Source of the DNA: Diorhabda sublineata
Lineage: Eukaryota > Arthropoda > Insecta > Coleoptera > Chrysomelidae
DNA length: 64,000 nucleotides
NCBI RefSeq assembly: GCF_026230105.1
Contig: NC_079479.1
Span: 29,915,385-29,979,384 of the forward strand
Reading direction: 5' to 3'
Shown here: positions 34,956-44,961 of the stretch, piece by piece
How positions within the stretch are numbered: position 1 is the first letter of the stretch
Layout: each line of letters opens with the position of its first letter
Made by a program: the position numbers and the translations under genes
The notes under the pieces: generated by a model
Seen by the model: the letters and a program-made list of their open reading frames with translations, nothing else
Databases searched by the model: none
What the model was told of the DNA's origin: nothing

Positions 34956-35627
34956 TAATCAGATTTATAGATTCTTCACAAGCGTTAAAATCTTTTGGCT
35001 TTCTACACTTGAAGTGGGTTTAAAAGAGAACATGGAAACGAAAAATCATGTCCAAATATGGATCAAAGAATCAATGACATGAAGCTTTGGAAATTGACTC
35101 ATTATAATATAATAATTTGTAGACTACTGATATGGAATATAAGCTATAGGTATTTCAAATTTTGATGTTCAACATCATATTTTTTTATTAATTGGAGTAT
35201 CTGTCGATTCTTCTTTGAATATCTTATTTTTTTTAGTAGAATTATGTGTTTTTTTTTTTCAACACAATGCAAATATTTATTGCTTAGGAAGAAAAATTAT
35301 GTTATATAAGCTACTTGAGGACTAATTTGATATGTAGGATAACAAACAATGAAAAATCCATCTCAAATATCGTTCTGATGATAGTATTTAATTGCTATAA
35401 TCAGAGTAGCAAGTCACAAGAGTTATTTATCACTCTTTATAGACGGTGACCATTGGAGTTTAAACTGTCCTTTACGTCCCTATTAGCTTCAAATAGTTCC
35501 CTAACGATCTTACTAACGACGTATTATATCACTGTATTACTTTAGCTAGAGTGTAGTTTGATAAACCAAAGAGTTTATTTGAAATATATTAAGTATATAG
35601 AAAGAAAATGGTTTTATGGTACTTTCA
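34956..35627. other. No gene recognised
   Basis: AT-rich spacer between mobile-element relics. Confidence 0.4.
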
Positions 35628-35830
35628 AACTCGTAGCATAACAGTTACTGAACGGCCGCATACATTTACAAAATAGTACATGTTAATTGAACGAATTACC
35701 ATCACTTTTTGAGAATGTGGAGGTTTCTGGTGTTCCAATTTAGGACTTTCTCTACTCCAAAATCTGCAATTTAGTTTGTTGTCATGACCATTTAAGTGAA
35801 AGTGGGCTTCGTCCGATAAGAAAATGACAT
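35628..35830 (-). pseudogene. Mariner-like transposase catalytic scrap
   Basis: On the minus strand FLSDEAHFHLNGHDNKLNCR then FWSRESPKLEHQKPPHSQKV. FSDE-x-HF-x-LNG-x-x-N-x-x-NCR-[FY]W is the first catalytic motif (Asp in SDE) of the same divergent mariner-like group as the element at 16372-18342. Frame and similarity end soon after, at VMVIRS, where W-C is normally found. About 65 codons remain, with no further catalytic motif. Confidence 0.8.
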
Positions 35831-35907
35831 TAAAGCTGCTAAAACACTCGAACATCACGCTAGAGTAATGAATATATTGTTAGATTAAATAATTGTATAT
35901 ATAATAT

Positions 35908-36538
35908 ACGAGGGCGATTCAAATTTAAACCGAGATTTTTAAGTAAAGGTGCAAAAAATTCGTAAAAATAGACTGATATGAAGAGTAATAGTAGTAACCT
36001 CGCTTTTTAGTGTACCTACTTATAGTCATTAACAAGAAGGATGGTTGGTCAAAGATAATGTAAGATCTTCAGAGACCGACGCAGTATTGTACGCAATATG
36101 GTTGAAGAATTTGGCATCAGCGTAGGTGGTATTAACCAAAATTTCCGCCATGAATTTTGAGCAGAAATTCATACCCTGGGAAGTTTACACGTTCCTCCTG
36201 TAACGCTATTAAGAGGAAGTACAAAATTTGTTGCATAGCATATTCACCACAGACGAGACTTGAGTACACCACCATATTCCGGAGAGTGATTGCGCGTCTA
36301 TGAACGAATTGAGCTGGGAAACACTGAAACACCCTCTTCATAGTACGGATTTATCATCATGTGATTACTATTTATTTGGTTCATTGGAAGAGGCATTTGG
36401 CAGACTACGATTCGAAAGCAATGCAGAGGTGACAAGCCGAGAGAGCATCAGCCCTGCAACTTGCTTTTAGTACAATCTGGTCACAGTTTACTCTACTATT
36501 TACTATAAACAGTTGTCAAATATCGGTTTAGTTGAGAT
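35908..36538 (+). pseudogene. Internally deleted mariner copy with decayed termini
   Basis: The left end ACGAGGGCGATTCAAATTT after TATA is a typical mariner terminus, and TATCGGTTTAGTTGAGA at 36520-36537 is a weak inverted match to its inner part (AACCGAGATTT). Between them lie MVEEFGISVGGI (HTH), TTDET-stop-VHHHIPES (first catalytic motif with Trp changed to stop, about 36248-36285) and WETLKHPLHSTDLSSCDYY followed by LFGSLEEAFGRLRF (third Asp region, 36315-36430). The whole block with the second catalytic Asp is deleted. The minus-strand open frame here is a shadow. Confidence 0.78.
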
Positions 36539-37375
36539 AAAATATGCTGAATTCAACCATCCTTCCTAAATTTTCGAAATTCTGTTGTTAATACAGTATT
36601 TTCCGAATGTCTTTCACATTTGTTGTAAGATACATTTTCTATAATTTATTCCCTTTTCATCTATTCATTATCCCCTAGTCGTTGGTGATTACCTCCGACA
36701 ATCTCTTTATTCTCTCTGGATGCTTCCGTTCCATTCATATTGTAATTCACATTATTTGTTTGGATCTACTTTGAATATTGTAGTGCTACGTTTCCAAAAT
36801 GAAAACGAATAAAATCGTTTATCGATAAATAACATCACAATCCACAAGAAGTGAACGGATCATAATTTAAAATGGTTCGTTGTGCACGTTATTATTTTAG
36901 TCAGAAAAATACCCATATATTTATTTAAATGTTTATGTTTAAAGTTACACCATCAATTTACCAAAACGAATCAGCATCCATACGTGCAAGGAGATTAAAT
37001 ATACACAATCATTTCCATATTGATTGAACGATACCTGCCGCGAAATATTTATTTAGCTATATTGCAAGTTTTGATCATTATATTGTCAGCATTGTATCCA
37101 TATTCAATTTGCATATCGATATGAACGTTTGGACAAATAATGCTCTTATGTTATTAATTATCATTAATACGATTACAAATTATTCCTAGTAAATCGATAG
37201 GCCGCTTATGATCGATGAATGAATTTAGTTATTACTCAAATTGAGAATTTGAATCAATAAACTGTTTCCAAAATATAGACATCTAGAAAAATAAAAAAAT
37301 TATTGTGGAATCTCTATAAAAATAACAGTGTTAATTAAATGAATATATGGAAACTTAAGGATAATAGAAGGTCGG
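36539..37375. other. No gene recognised
   Basis: AT-rich spacer. Nothing was identified on either strand. Confidence 0.4.
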
Positions 37376-38117
37376 TTGAGTTTAGAATGGAGATGTCTTA
37401 ATCCTCTTCTATTCACATTTGTCATGGACAGAATGATGAAAACTATAAAAAAGAAGAGTTATAAACTAGAGACAATAATTGGCTACAGAAACCTATAACC
37501 GATAAAAATAGACGGACTCGAATATGCAGACGATATAGTGATAGTAGCAGATATTTTCAAGAATTTGGATAAAGGTAGTAGAAGACTGAAAAATGTAAGT
37601 GAATATCAAGAGATGCAAAAGAATGGTCGTTAATCAAAAAAAAGAACAAGAAGAAAATTTAAGAATGAAAGATACAGTGACTATTTTTGAATTCGTGGAA
37701 GTAATTGCCACAGAGACGGTAAAATAGATATAAAGATAGCGAACAGAATGAGAAAAGCAAATCAAACATACTCCAAACCAGGCAATTCTTGAGAGAAAAA
37801 AAGCGGAAAAATAAAAATACATATATGGGCGATGAACAAAAAGCTAGAGAGTAGAAACAACTGAGGAGAATAGCAGGGAAATCGGCGATAGTTAGGATGA
37901 GAAATGGGATATTAATACAAAAACTCAAACAGGAAAAAATGAAAGTTGTTTAAGATGGTAAGGACTCATAAAGAGAAGAACACCACACAGACTGGTGGAG
38001 GACGAAAAATAAGGTACAGGAAAACTTGATTACAATAAGTAGCGCCGGAAGAAGGAAAAAAGGGAAAGCATTACAGAAGATAAATGAAGTAGCAAATAAT
38101 AGGAAAGTGTGAGAAAA
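37376..38117 (+). pseudogene. LINE ORF2: end of RT domain and C-terminus
   Basis: The plus strand reads LNPLLFTFVMDRMMK (compare LSPLLF-x-x-x-MD), then IDGLEYADDIVIVA with the YADD active-site motif at 37523-37534. Frame-shifted debris follows: GSNCHRDGKIDIKIANRMRK, LRRIAG-like, KLKQEKMK-like, and KKGKALQKINEVANNRKV just before the end. The final block matches the closing RG-x-[ST]L-x-[EQ]-[MI]-x-x-[ML]A-x-[ND]R-x-x-W segment of insect LINEs. There are many stops. It is 5'-truncated in the RT domain. The 3' untranslated repeat begins immediately after. Confidence 0.85.
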
Positions 38118-38119
38118 AT

Positions 38120-38310
38120 GAAAAGGAGAAGGAAAACTGAAATCCCTCTAACGAGTTTTAGAGAAGGAGAAAAAGAAGGAGTGAGGTGCACAAAAATAAA
38201 CAGTGAAATTTTGATAACAATGCCTGATTTAAAGTTATTTAGTTAGAAATGAAAACGTGTCCTGAATCGTTATTTGTAATACTCGCATATGGGTTTGAAA
38301 TATGTGATGG
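38120..38310 (+). repeat. LINE 3' untranslated region, copy 2
   Basis: It follows the ORF2 relic directly and shares AACGAGTTTTAGAG, GTGCACAAAAATAAACAG and CATATGGGTTTG with the solitary copy at 34741-34955, which identifies this repeat as the tail of that LINE family. Confidence 0.75.
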
Positions 38311-38329
38311 AAAAGAGTGGAAAAAATGG

Positions 38330-38400
38330 ATAAAAAGAAAAAAGGAAAACTGAAATTCTAATACTTTGAGTTCTGGAGATGAAGGAGGAGTATAAATTAA
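38330..38400 (+). repeat. Partial third copy of the LINE tail
   Basis: AAAAGGAAAACTGAAATTCT with the following TTTGAGTTCTGGAGATGAAGG resembles the first part of the tail at 38120 (AAGGAAAACTGAAATC and GAGTTTTAGAGAAGGAG). It is a tandem partial duplication or a second tiny insertion. Confidence 0.5.
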
Positions 38401-39700
38401 TTTTTCGAATCCCCCCTTCATCATGTTGTCAACAAAGTCCTCTTCAATGGTTGGGGGAATCAACAATAATGATAATCAATGTGATAGCCAATAAGAAATA
38501 TAGAAAATTCAAGAGTTTTGGAGCAAAGGGGCAATTTTTTGAAAAATATACAAATATTATGTTTATTAAAAACATAAACTGTCCACAAATATAACCCGAT
38601 TTAAACAGAGTTTGCACTTTTTGATTTTGAATAAGAATTGACGAATATTGAACTCAAGCCAACATGTGGGGTGGTCAAAGAAATGAGTTGGTACAAGGAA
38701 GAAATATCACGTGTCACATTTACAATTTGTGTTCATGTCCTCAGTTTTTTTGGATATACTGATCATATCCTATATAAATTACGAAACAACTAATCCTTCT
38801 TAGACATCTTTCCAACTGTATTTTAGTCGTGTCCACTTAAATATCCACTTTGTAAAGCGTAAATTATTTGTTTTGTTTCAAGTTCAATGATTATTTCTCG
38901 TCTTTCTATTGACGTCTATTTTTCATTTTTCGTAGCGAAAAAGTTGAAGTTAATGCAGCTGACTAATTTCGTTTTTAGTTTTTTAGACCTCAGAAAAATG
39001 ATTTCTTATTTTTTAAATATTGGATATGCATGGAAATAAACCCCCGTTTTAGAGGCAGATTTACGCCGCAATAAAATTTGATGCTTTATGAATATCCATA
39101 ATTCCAACAACCTATTTGTGTTCTTATTCGAGGGAGATACGATATACGGGCGAAAATTTCAGAAGCAGATATATGAAGTGTACGTGTAACTTCACATTAG
39201 AGCATCCAGTCCCCATAAATACGTTTAATGTCCGTTTGTTTGTTTCGAAGCATATATCTTTATATACGTCTGTCACATTTTTGGGTTATGGAGAAAAATA
39301 TTTGCCAGAGAGCTTTGTGGTGTAGCCACGTCAAAAAAAAACTCCAGAGAATGTTTCTACATTTGATGTGACATTTGAACCCTGAGGAATAGGGCGTGAT
39401 ATTTTTTAATTAAAAAAGAATTCGACTATGGAAATTTTGAGCAAAAAAAACAGAATATTCGAAAACATAGCTCGAACAATTATACTGATTATTTTATAAT
39501 GGTTCGATATAATTTCATTATATTTTTTCAATTATTAGAAAAAAAGATCAACGATTTTGAAATATCAGAATTTCCACTTCCACTCTGAACACTATACTAG
39601 TCTAAAAGACTTAATATTTTTGAATTTTCATACTCACCCACTTTGCCCCATTATTTTGGTCAAAATACGCCGCAGAACACACTCACACATCTTATAAATA
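38401..39700. other. No gene recognised
   Basis: AT-rich. The open frame at 39116-39325 on the plus strand has no recognisable motif. Confidence 0.4.
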
Positions 39701-39750
39701 CGAGGGTTGCTACTTAAGTCTTAAAATAGACAAATAAAAACAAATATTTA
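39701..39750 (-). repeat. Solitary mariner terminus
   Basis: ACGAGGGTTGCTACTTAAGT followed by TTAAAATAGACAAATAAAAAC matches the reverse complement of the 3' end of the mariner relic at 62079-62899 (GTTGCTATTC...TGAGATAGACAAATAAAAA). Only about 45-50 bp are shared and no coding relic follows, so it is a stray end or the start of a heavily decayed copy. Confidence 0.6.
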
Positions 39751-41285
39751 TGATTCGATACGTCCTTATTGTAAGATTAAACGATTGAAACAGATTAATT
39801 CTTAATGAAATGAACAAAAATGTATAAATTCAATAGAATACAAAAGTAATCAGAGCGTACTACTATTTTATGAAAATAAAATTGCACACAGGACCAAACT
39901 TCAAGGGAATTATGGGAAAGGGGATGACAAAATCTAATATTTAAATTTTTGTAGCCGCTGAGGGGAAAGAGTTGAAAGGGGTGTTTGTTTGGGATATACG
40001 GCTTATATATTCGTTATATAGAAAAACTTGAATACAAAAGTTAAAGCTTATTTGAAGTTATTTAACTTTTGGTTCCATCAAATTTCAATGTAACTGTAAT
40101 ATTATTTAGTGAAAGACATCATATCACTTTTTCGTTGTTATTCTTAATTTTCTATGAAAACTTTATATGAATTAGCATAAGTCAAGTAATTTCTGAATTC
40201 CTCTTTTGAGGAATTTTCATCTTTTTTCTCACGTTCTCTAGTAGTACTGGCATAGAGATAATTAGAGAGAAAGAAATAAATTTAGGGACAGTCAGAAGAA
40301 ACTGAATAATAAAGGAAAATCAGTAAAATAGGAATAATTCTTAAGCGAAACTTAAACGTGTTAATCATTCTTCCAGAATTTAAAATGTAAACTTGAAGAT
40401 CTTCAAATAAGTTGTGGGCAGCCGTGATTATTTTTCAATTAGACCAATTTATTTGTTTTTAAATCATTACAAATTATAGTGAATTACGATTTAACACAAA
40501 CAATTGAATAACAATATACTTCTGCGTGCAAATGAACAAATTTGGCTCCGTAAAAGACACACTACAAGTTGTCGATCTATTATCTATTCAACATTTTAGC
40601 ATGGAATCCGATAAAATTATGATTATGAGCCACCACTAGGAGAAAACGTAGAAGAATTCACCAGAAGAAAATATCTAGATATGGGGACCCACTCCAACAT
40701 TCAGTTGAAGGAGCTGATAGACTACACCACGGATTCTGGTTATTTCATATATCCCATCAGCAAGATTCGATAAAACACTTGATCAGTTTAAGTTATGCTG
40801 TACATATTTTATACTTTATTTTTACTTCCCATCGTTTGAACCATTCTCATTTACCCCTTCGGTCATATTTTGTACCATTCGAAATTTCTTTTTCCCAATA
40901 AGAAATTATGTTCAAAAGAAACGGTCGGTGTTAACTCTAGTAGTAGACACTGTCAAAGGGCAAATAAAGATTATTGTGATTAGGGATTAACCTCTAAATG
41001 ACGTGAAATTTTTGAGATCAATTTATTAATTATAAATTATTGTTTTGGAATTTTTGATTTAGTTGATGTCGTTTTGATAACTTTATATCTCACTAAGAAA
41101 CATTTTCACTCGGAAACTAACGCGTTTTTAGGTAAATTTCTATCATTTACTAGATTTGATTGAGGAATAGGTTTCCTCGAAGGCCCTAGAATATTCAAAC
41201 CCTAGCTTCAAACATAATATTTCCTTTTTCTCATCAATATCATTAAATTTCTTGAGTATGTTGATAAAGAAGAAGAATTGCTTAC
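39751..41285. other. No gene recognised; probably downstream Beat intron
   Basis: The Beat exon at 41286-41497 ends in a proper splice donor at its low-coordinate side, so this stretch should be intron at least at its right end. I could not find the next exon (second Ig-like domain) here or further left. Confidence 0.45.
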
Positions 41286-41497
41286 CTGCTACTGATATAT
41301 TATGTGTTTCTGATGCTAGTCTGAATGCAGGAGCTTCACTTGATATTTCACATCTGTATGATCCAGTTGTATGTATCCTAGACAAGTTGGTGAGGACAAT
41401 TTTGCATCGGCCTATTCTGCATTCTGCATCAGAAGGCTTTGAATATACTCCAGGTACGGGAAATGTGATATATCTCTGAGGGCCAGCAGGCATATAC
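41286..41497 (-). CDS. Beaten path (Beat)-like protein, Ig-domain exon (downstream of two)
   Basis: Beat proteins are secreted or membrane-tethered immunoglobulin proteins of insect neurons; Drosophila Beat-Ia binds Sidestep and lets motor axons leave the bundle. This 212-bp exon continues the Ig domain from 44811-44961. It reads YMPAGPQRYITFPVPGVY, a Cys pair in AECRIGRC, then IVLTNLSRIHTTGSYRCEIS and SEAPAFRLASETHNISVAG. FPVPGV, the TTG-x-YRCE-[IV]-S motif with the second Ig cysteine, and SEAP-x-F are hallmarks of the family. The acceptor is CAG at 41498-41500 and the donor CAG/GTAAG at 41281-41288. The join to the upstream exon restores FFRYMP in frame, and the exon leaves in phase 1. The plus-strand open frame across it is a shadow. 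Which of the several Beat paralogues it is cannot be told from one domain. Confidence 0.92.
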
Positions 41498-44400
41498 CTG
41501 AAAATAATGGAAATTTTGACTCATTATAAACAATCTTTCAAAGGAATTTTTCAAATTCATATTCTAAAAATTTGGTAATCTATGCCTGTATTATTTAGAA
41601 TAACAAGAAGGTTTAACGACGTCGATTGTTCCTATTTTATGAATACTTAAGTAATTTCTGCAACCATTGGTGATTTTTATACTAAACACACTGTTCACAC
41701 TACACAAAAAACCATACACGTTCCGATAACCATATTACCCTTTCAGAAAATTGTGTTAATAGGCTTTAGTGTACCTTAAATCTCTGAAGACGATAAATTG
41801 GTTATCGAAACGCCCGTCAGACGGTGTAATTGTGAGTGTTGGTGGCACTCTAAACTGATTCTGACCTCAGAAATTTTTATCACATAAACCCTATTGGCTA
41901 TTAAGAATATCTATATCCGATTTCAAAGTTTTCTTATCACACTCAACCAAAATATATATTCTGATTGTTAATTGAATATATTTCGTAGGTAAGTAAATGT
42001 TGATAGACCGACTATCTATTTCTTCTTGTTCATCGTTTACCAAGTAGATAAACGACGATTTTCATGTTAATTAGTTCACCATTTTATACTATTTCATTTC
42101 ATTCTATATCTCTCAAGTTTCGAAATATCTGAGGTTACCGGCAACATTGATAGAGACAATTTTCTGTAGCGGCAGAAACAGTAGTCTCGATTTTCGATGC
42201 TCGCTTCCTTCCACTGATATAAAAGGCGTACATGTAATTCGACCAGGGAATAAATATGAAGTTTTTATCGCTTCTAACGAGGGCAGAAGTACGTGTTTTT
42301 CCCCGAAGTGAAAAGAAAAACTAATTACTAACCCACCGAAGCACTGTTGAGCTATTTACACGTTTTCCTAGTATTTTGCAAAGACTAGGGAAACGTGTAC
42401 TCTTACCCAAATTGAACTATACCTACAAATACAAGTATATACCTTTTAAATATAACACTCATGTTTTTAGCTGGTATAAACTGACATATATATAAAAACT
42501 GTACGGTTTAATATTACACATATACAATTTGGATTGATTACTTTCCTGTTGATCTAATATGGAATGAAGACATACGTCTGAATTTTTTAAATTGATACTA
42601 GAAAGATAGATAGATATTATTGTTGTTTATTGATAGATACTAGGCTACAAGAACGCTGTTGCATTCTTATTTTAGATGCATCGACAAACCGAAGAACCAT
42701 CTCTGACTTCTGTAAAGTGCTATTGGTCTAAATCAATATTGTTTACAGTAGATTACTCTATTAAGTTGTAAAAAGTCAAAGGTAACGCGAAGATTACAAA
42801 TTCTACTGCATTATATCCCTGTTTCCGTATTTTCTGTCCTTTTGGTACACTAATAAATACTTTATTTGGTGTAGTTATTTAAGCCGACGAATTGAGCGAC
42901 TTATTTAGTCAAAATTTGATAATTGTAAAGTGACTATAAATGTTAGAGAAACCAAATAAATTGCTAAATTTAAATTAAAAAGTGTCCTTTCTATAACATA
43001 TAAATCCTAAAGTCGTTTTCAAGCTCATAAGTTCCTATTATAAAACCCTCGAAAATAAAAATTTATTAAAATCGTGCGAGCTGCTTCCCAGATAATTTAG
43101 ATGTTCTATATAGAAAACTCAGAGTGTATATTCCATTGTAGTACACTGTCACTAATCATGTACTCTTTCTACATCACAATAATCTTTTTTGAAAACCAGG
43201 CTTTATTTCGAATACTCTACTTGCTTATACTATCTCATAACTTTTACTTTGACTGCCCTTGTGATTCAATATAAACCTAAACCGAAATATTTGTTGACTT
43301 TGTTCAATCTCGGAATAATTTTTGTTTCTTTACCATGAAGCTGTTTGTTGTTTTATTTTGATTTTGCTATCTCAAAGGTAGCTGAGATTTTGATACGTCT
43401 CTTCTCTCATTGTGAAAGTTTCTGCTTTATTAGATCCATTTAGAAAAGTTTTAGTCCTCAAAACAATTCGAATCCACCGTATTTTAGATCTCCGGTGGGA
43501 ATGCTATCGACTACTTCATTTTCACATTACGGATAATTTTGTCTGTTCTCATATGTGAGTTTATTTTATCTTGTTGTATGTATGCTTGGCGGAGAGACGA
43601 TTCTATGACATCTGAAAAACGTATTTTGTTCTATGGTTCACTCATTTTTAGAAATATGTATTTGAAACTAATAGTTTGTTATATTTCCTATTAATGCCAC
43701 GAGATTATGCAGACTACCTTCCATTTGCAGAACATGTATGTAGACTCACAGAGTCTTTTCTATTAATTTCAGTTTCTTATCGTTTTTATTCAAAAAGCAA
43801 TGTTCTAATAAATATCTAAGTGCAGATGTGCTATGACTAAGCTTCTAGTCACACTACACACGTTCTCTTATCTTTATTAATTTTTATTAATTCCTCCTAA
43901 TATTAGTGATTCTACTAAAGAGACCTAATCCCCAGGAAAGTGTTTGGAATTCTTTTTTTAAGCCAACTTCCTCTACTTAGTATGCACAGGTTCTAAGAAG
44001 GTTCTAAACAGGATAACTATGTTATCCTTTTTAGTTCGTCGAGTTTGCCTAACCATTTTGGCTGCCTAGATATATTTCATGATTATTATTTTCTACCTAA
44101 GCATTTTTCTTATTGATATATTACTAAATGCATTACCCAATTGCGTGCATTTTTCTTGCATCGTGGTTGAGGCTGTCACAGAGCTTTTAGAATGTTTTGT
44201 TGCAGGTTCATATAATCCTATCCCAGTTACTTTTATTTGTATCTATATATCATTTAATAATATTTTTTTTCTCCCTAGTAAACTTATTCCGATTCCACTT
44301 TTTGGTGTTTTCAAATTTTGTATTGAATTTCTTCAAGAAGTGTTGTGTAGCAAGCTCATAAAATCCTATACCAGATACTTATTTTCATTTTCGAATCATC

Positions 44401-44810
44401 TACATATATACCATTTTTGGTATTATATTCCTGCCTAGAGGAGTTATTTTCATCCCGCTTCTTTTTATTTCAGAATTCTTTATCGAATTTCTCCAAGAAA
44501 CCTTTTGTTGTAGGCTCATAAATCTTATTTCAGTTAGTTGTTTCATTTCAGAGCCATTAAATAGTAATATTCTTTTGCCCAGCTATTTAGATTTCACTTC
44601 TTTTTTTTTTCAAAATTTTGTATTGAATTTCTCAAAAAAGCTTCTTCCTCCCCATTCAAAGCGTCTTGTCATCTACTTTTAAGAAGTCATAATCTACGAT
44701 GATTGTATAATTGTTCACAACAGTATTATATGTTTGTTATGATGAGAATTTTGTTTCAAAACCTATTTTCACAATAAACAGCAACAAAAATTTTTTATAA
44801 ATATAAATAC
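41498..44810 (-). other. Beat-like gene intron (3.3 kb)
   Basis: The intron is bounded by a GTATTT donor (44805-44810) and a TTATTTTCAG acceptor (41498-41507). It contains the roughly 150-bp tandem repeat at 44175-44640. A GC-richer stretch at about 41760-41850 (GATAAATTGGTTATCGAAAC followed by GCCCGTCAG) has the look of a dispersed repeat, though I see no second copy in the window. No transposase or RT relic was recognised, unlike most other segments of this length here. Confidence 0.85.
44175..44640. repeat. Three diverged tandem units of about 150 bp
   Basis: Three successive units carry the same landmarks: a TCATATAATCCTATCCCAGTT-like string (also CTCATAAAATCCTATACCAG and CTCATAAATCTTATTTCAG), then a T-rich part with a CATTTAATA/CATTAAATA element, then TCAAATTTTGTATTGAATTTC (also TCAGAATTCTTTATCGAATTTC). 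The starts are near 44180, 44333 and 44492. Spacing is about 145-160 bp, the size of many insect satellites. A more decayed unit may precede at 44060. Confidence 0.65.
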
Positions 44811-44961
44811 CTGAAGAATTCCTGGTCATCTTTATACCATTTTACGGCGTATAAATCTTCAGTCCCCATGTCGAAATAGCAGTCGAGAGTCATATTTTCT
44901 CTAAGATCAGCAACGGCAGGAACTTGCATTTTTGTTAGTCTTAATGCATTAGAATCAGCAA
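44811..44961 (-). CDS. Beaten path (Beat)-like protein, first half of Ig domain
   Basis: This 151-bp exon encodes ADSNALRLTKMQVPAVADL, then MTLDCYFDMGTEDLYAVKWY and KDDQEFFR. ALRL-x-x-[MV]-x-VP at the mature N-terminus, the first Ig cysteine in TLDCYFD, and the LYAVKWYKD-x-x-EFFRY tryptophan motif are typical of Beat proteins, which act at the neuronal surface in axon guidance. The acceptor TTTTTTTTCAG lies at 44962-44972 and the donor CAG/GTATTT at 44805-44813; the last codon is completed by the first base of exon 41286-41497. The exon begins in phase 1 (two bases, then GCT GAT). A signal peptide exon is expected upstream on the minus strand (higher coordinates) but was not identified. Alternatively the frame is open back to an ATG at 44999-45001 giving a hydrophobic MLFILLYSVSFF, but that reads through what looks like a strong acceptor. 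Confidence 0.92.

Noticed and set aside
41252..41479. Plus-strand open frame across the Beat exon
   Set aside because: It is the antisense shadow of a well-supported minus-strand Ig exon with proper splice sites.
44079..44438. 119-codon hydrophobic plus-strand frame in the Beat intron
   Set aside because: It is produced by a T-rich tandem repeat antisense to the gene; the units do not keep the same frame.
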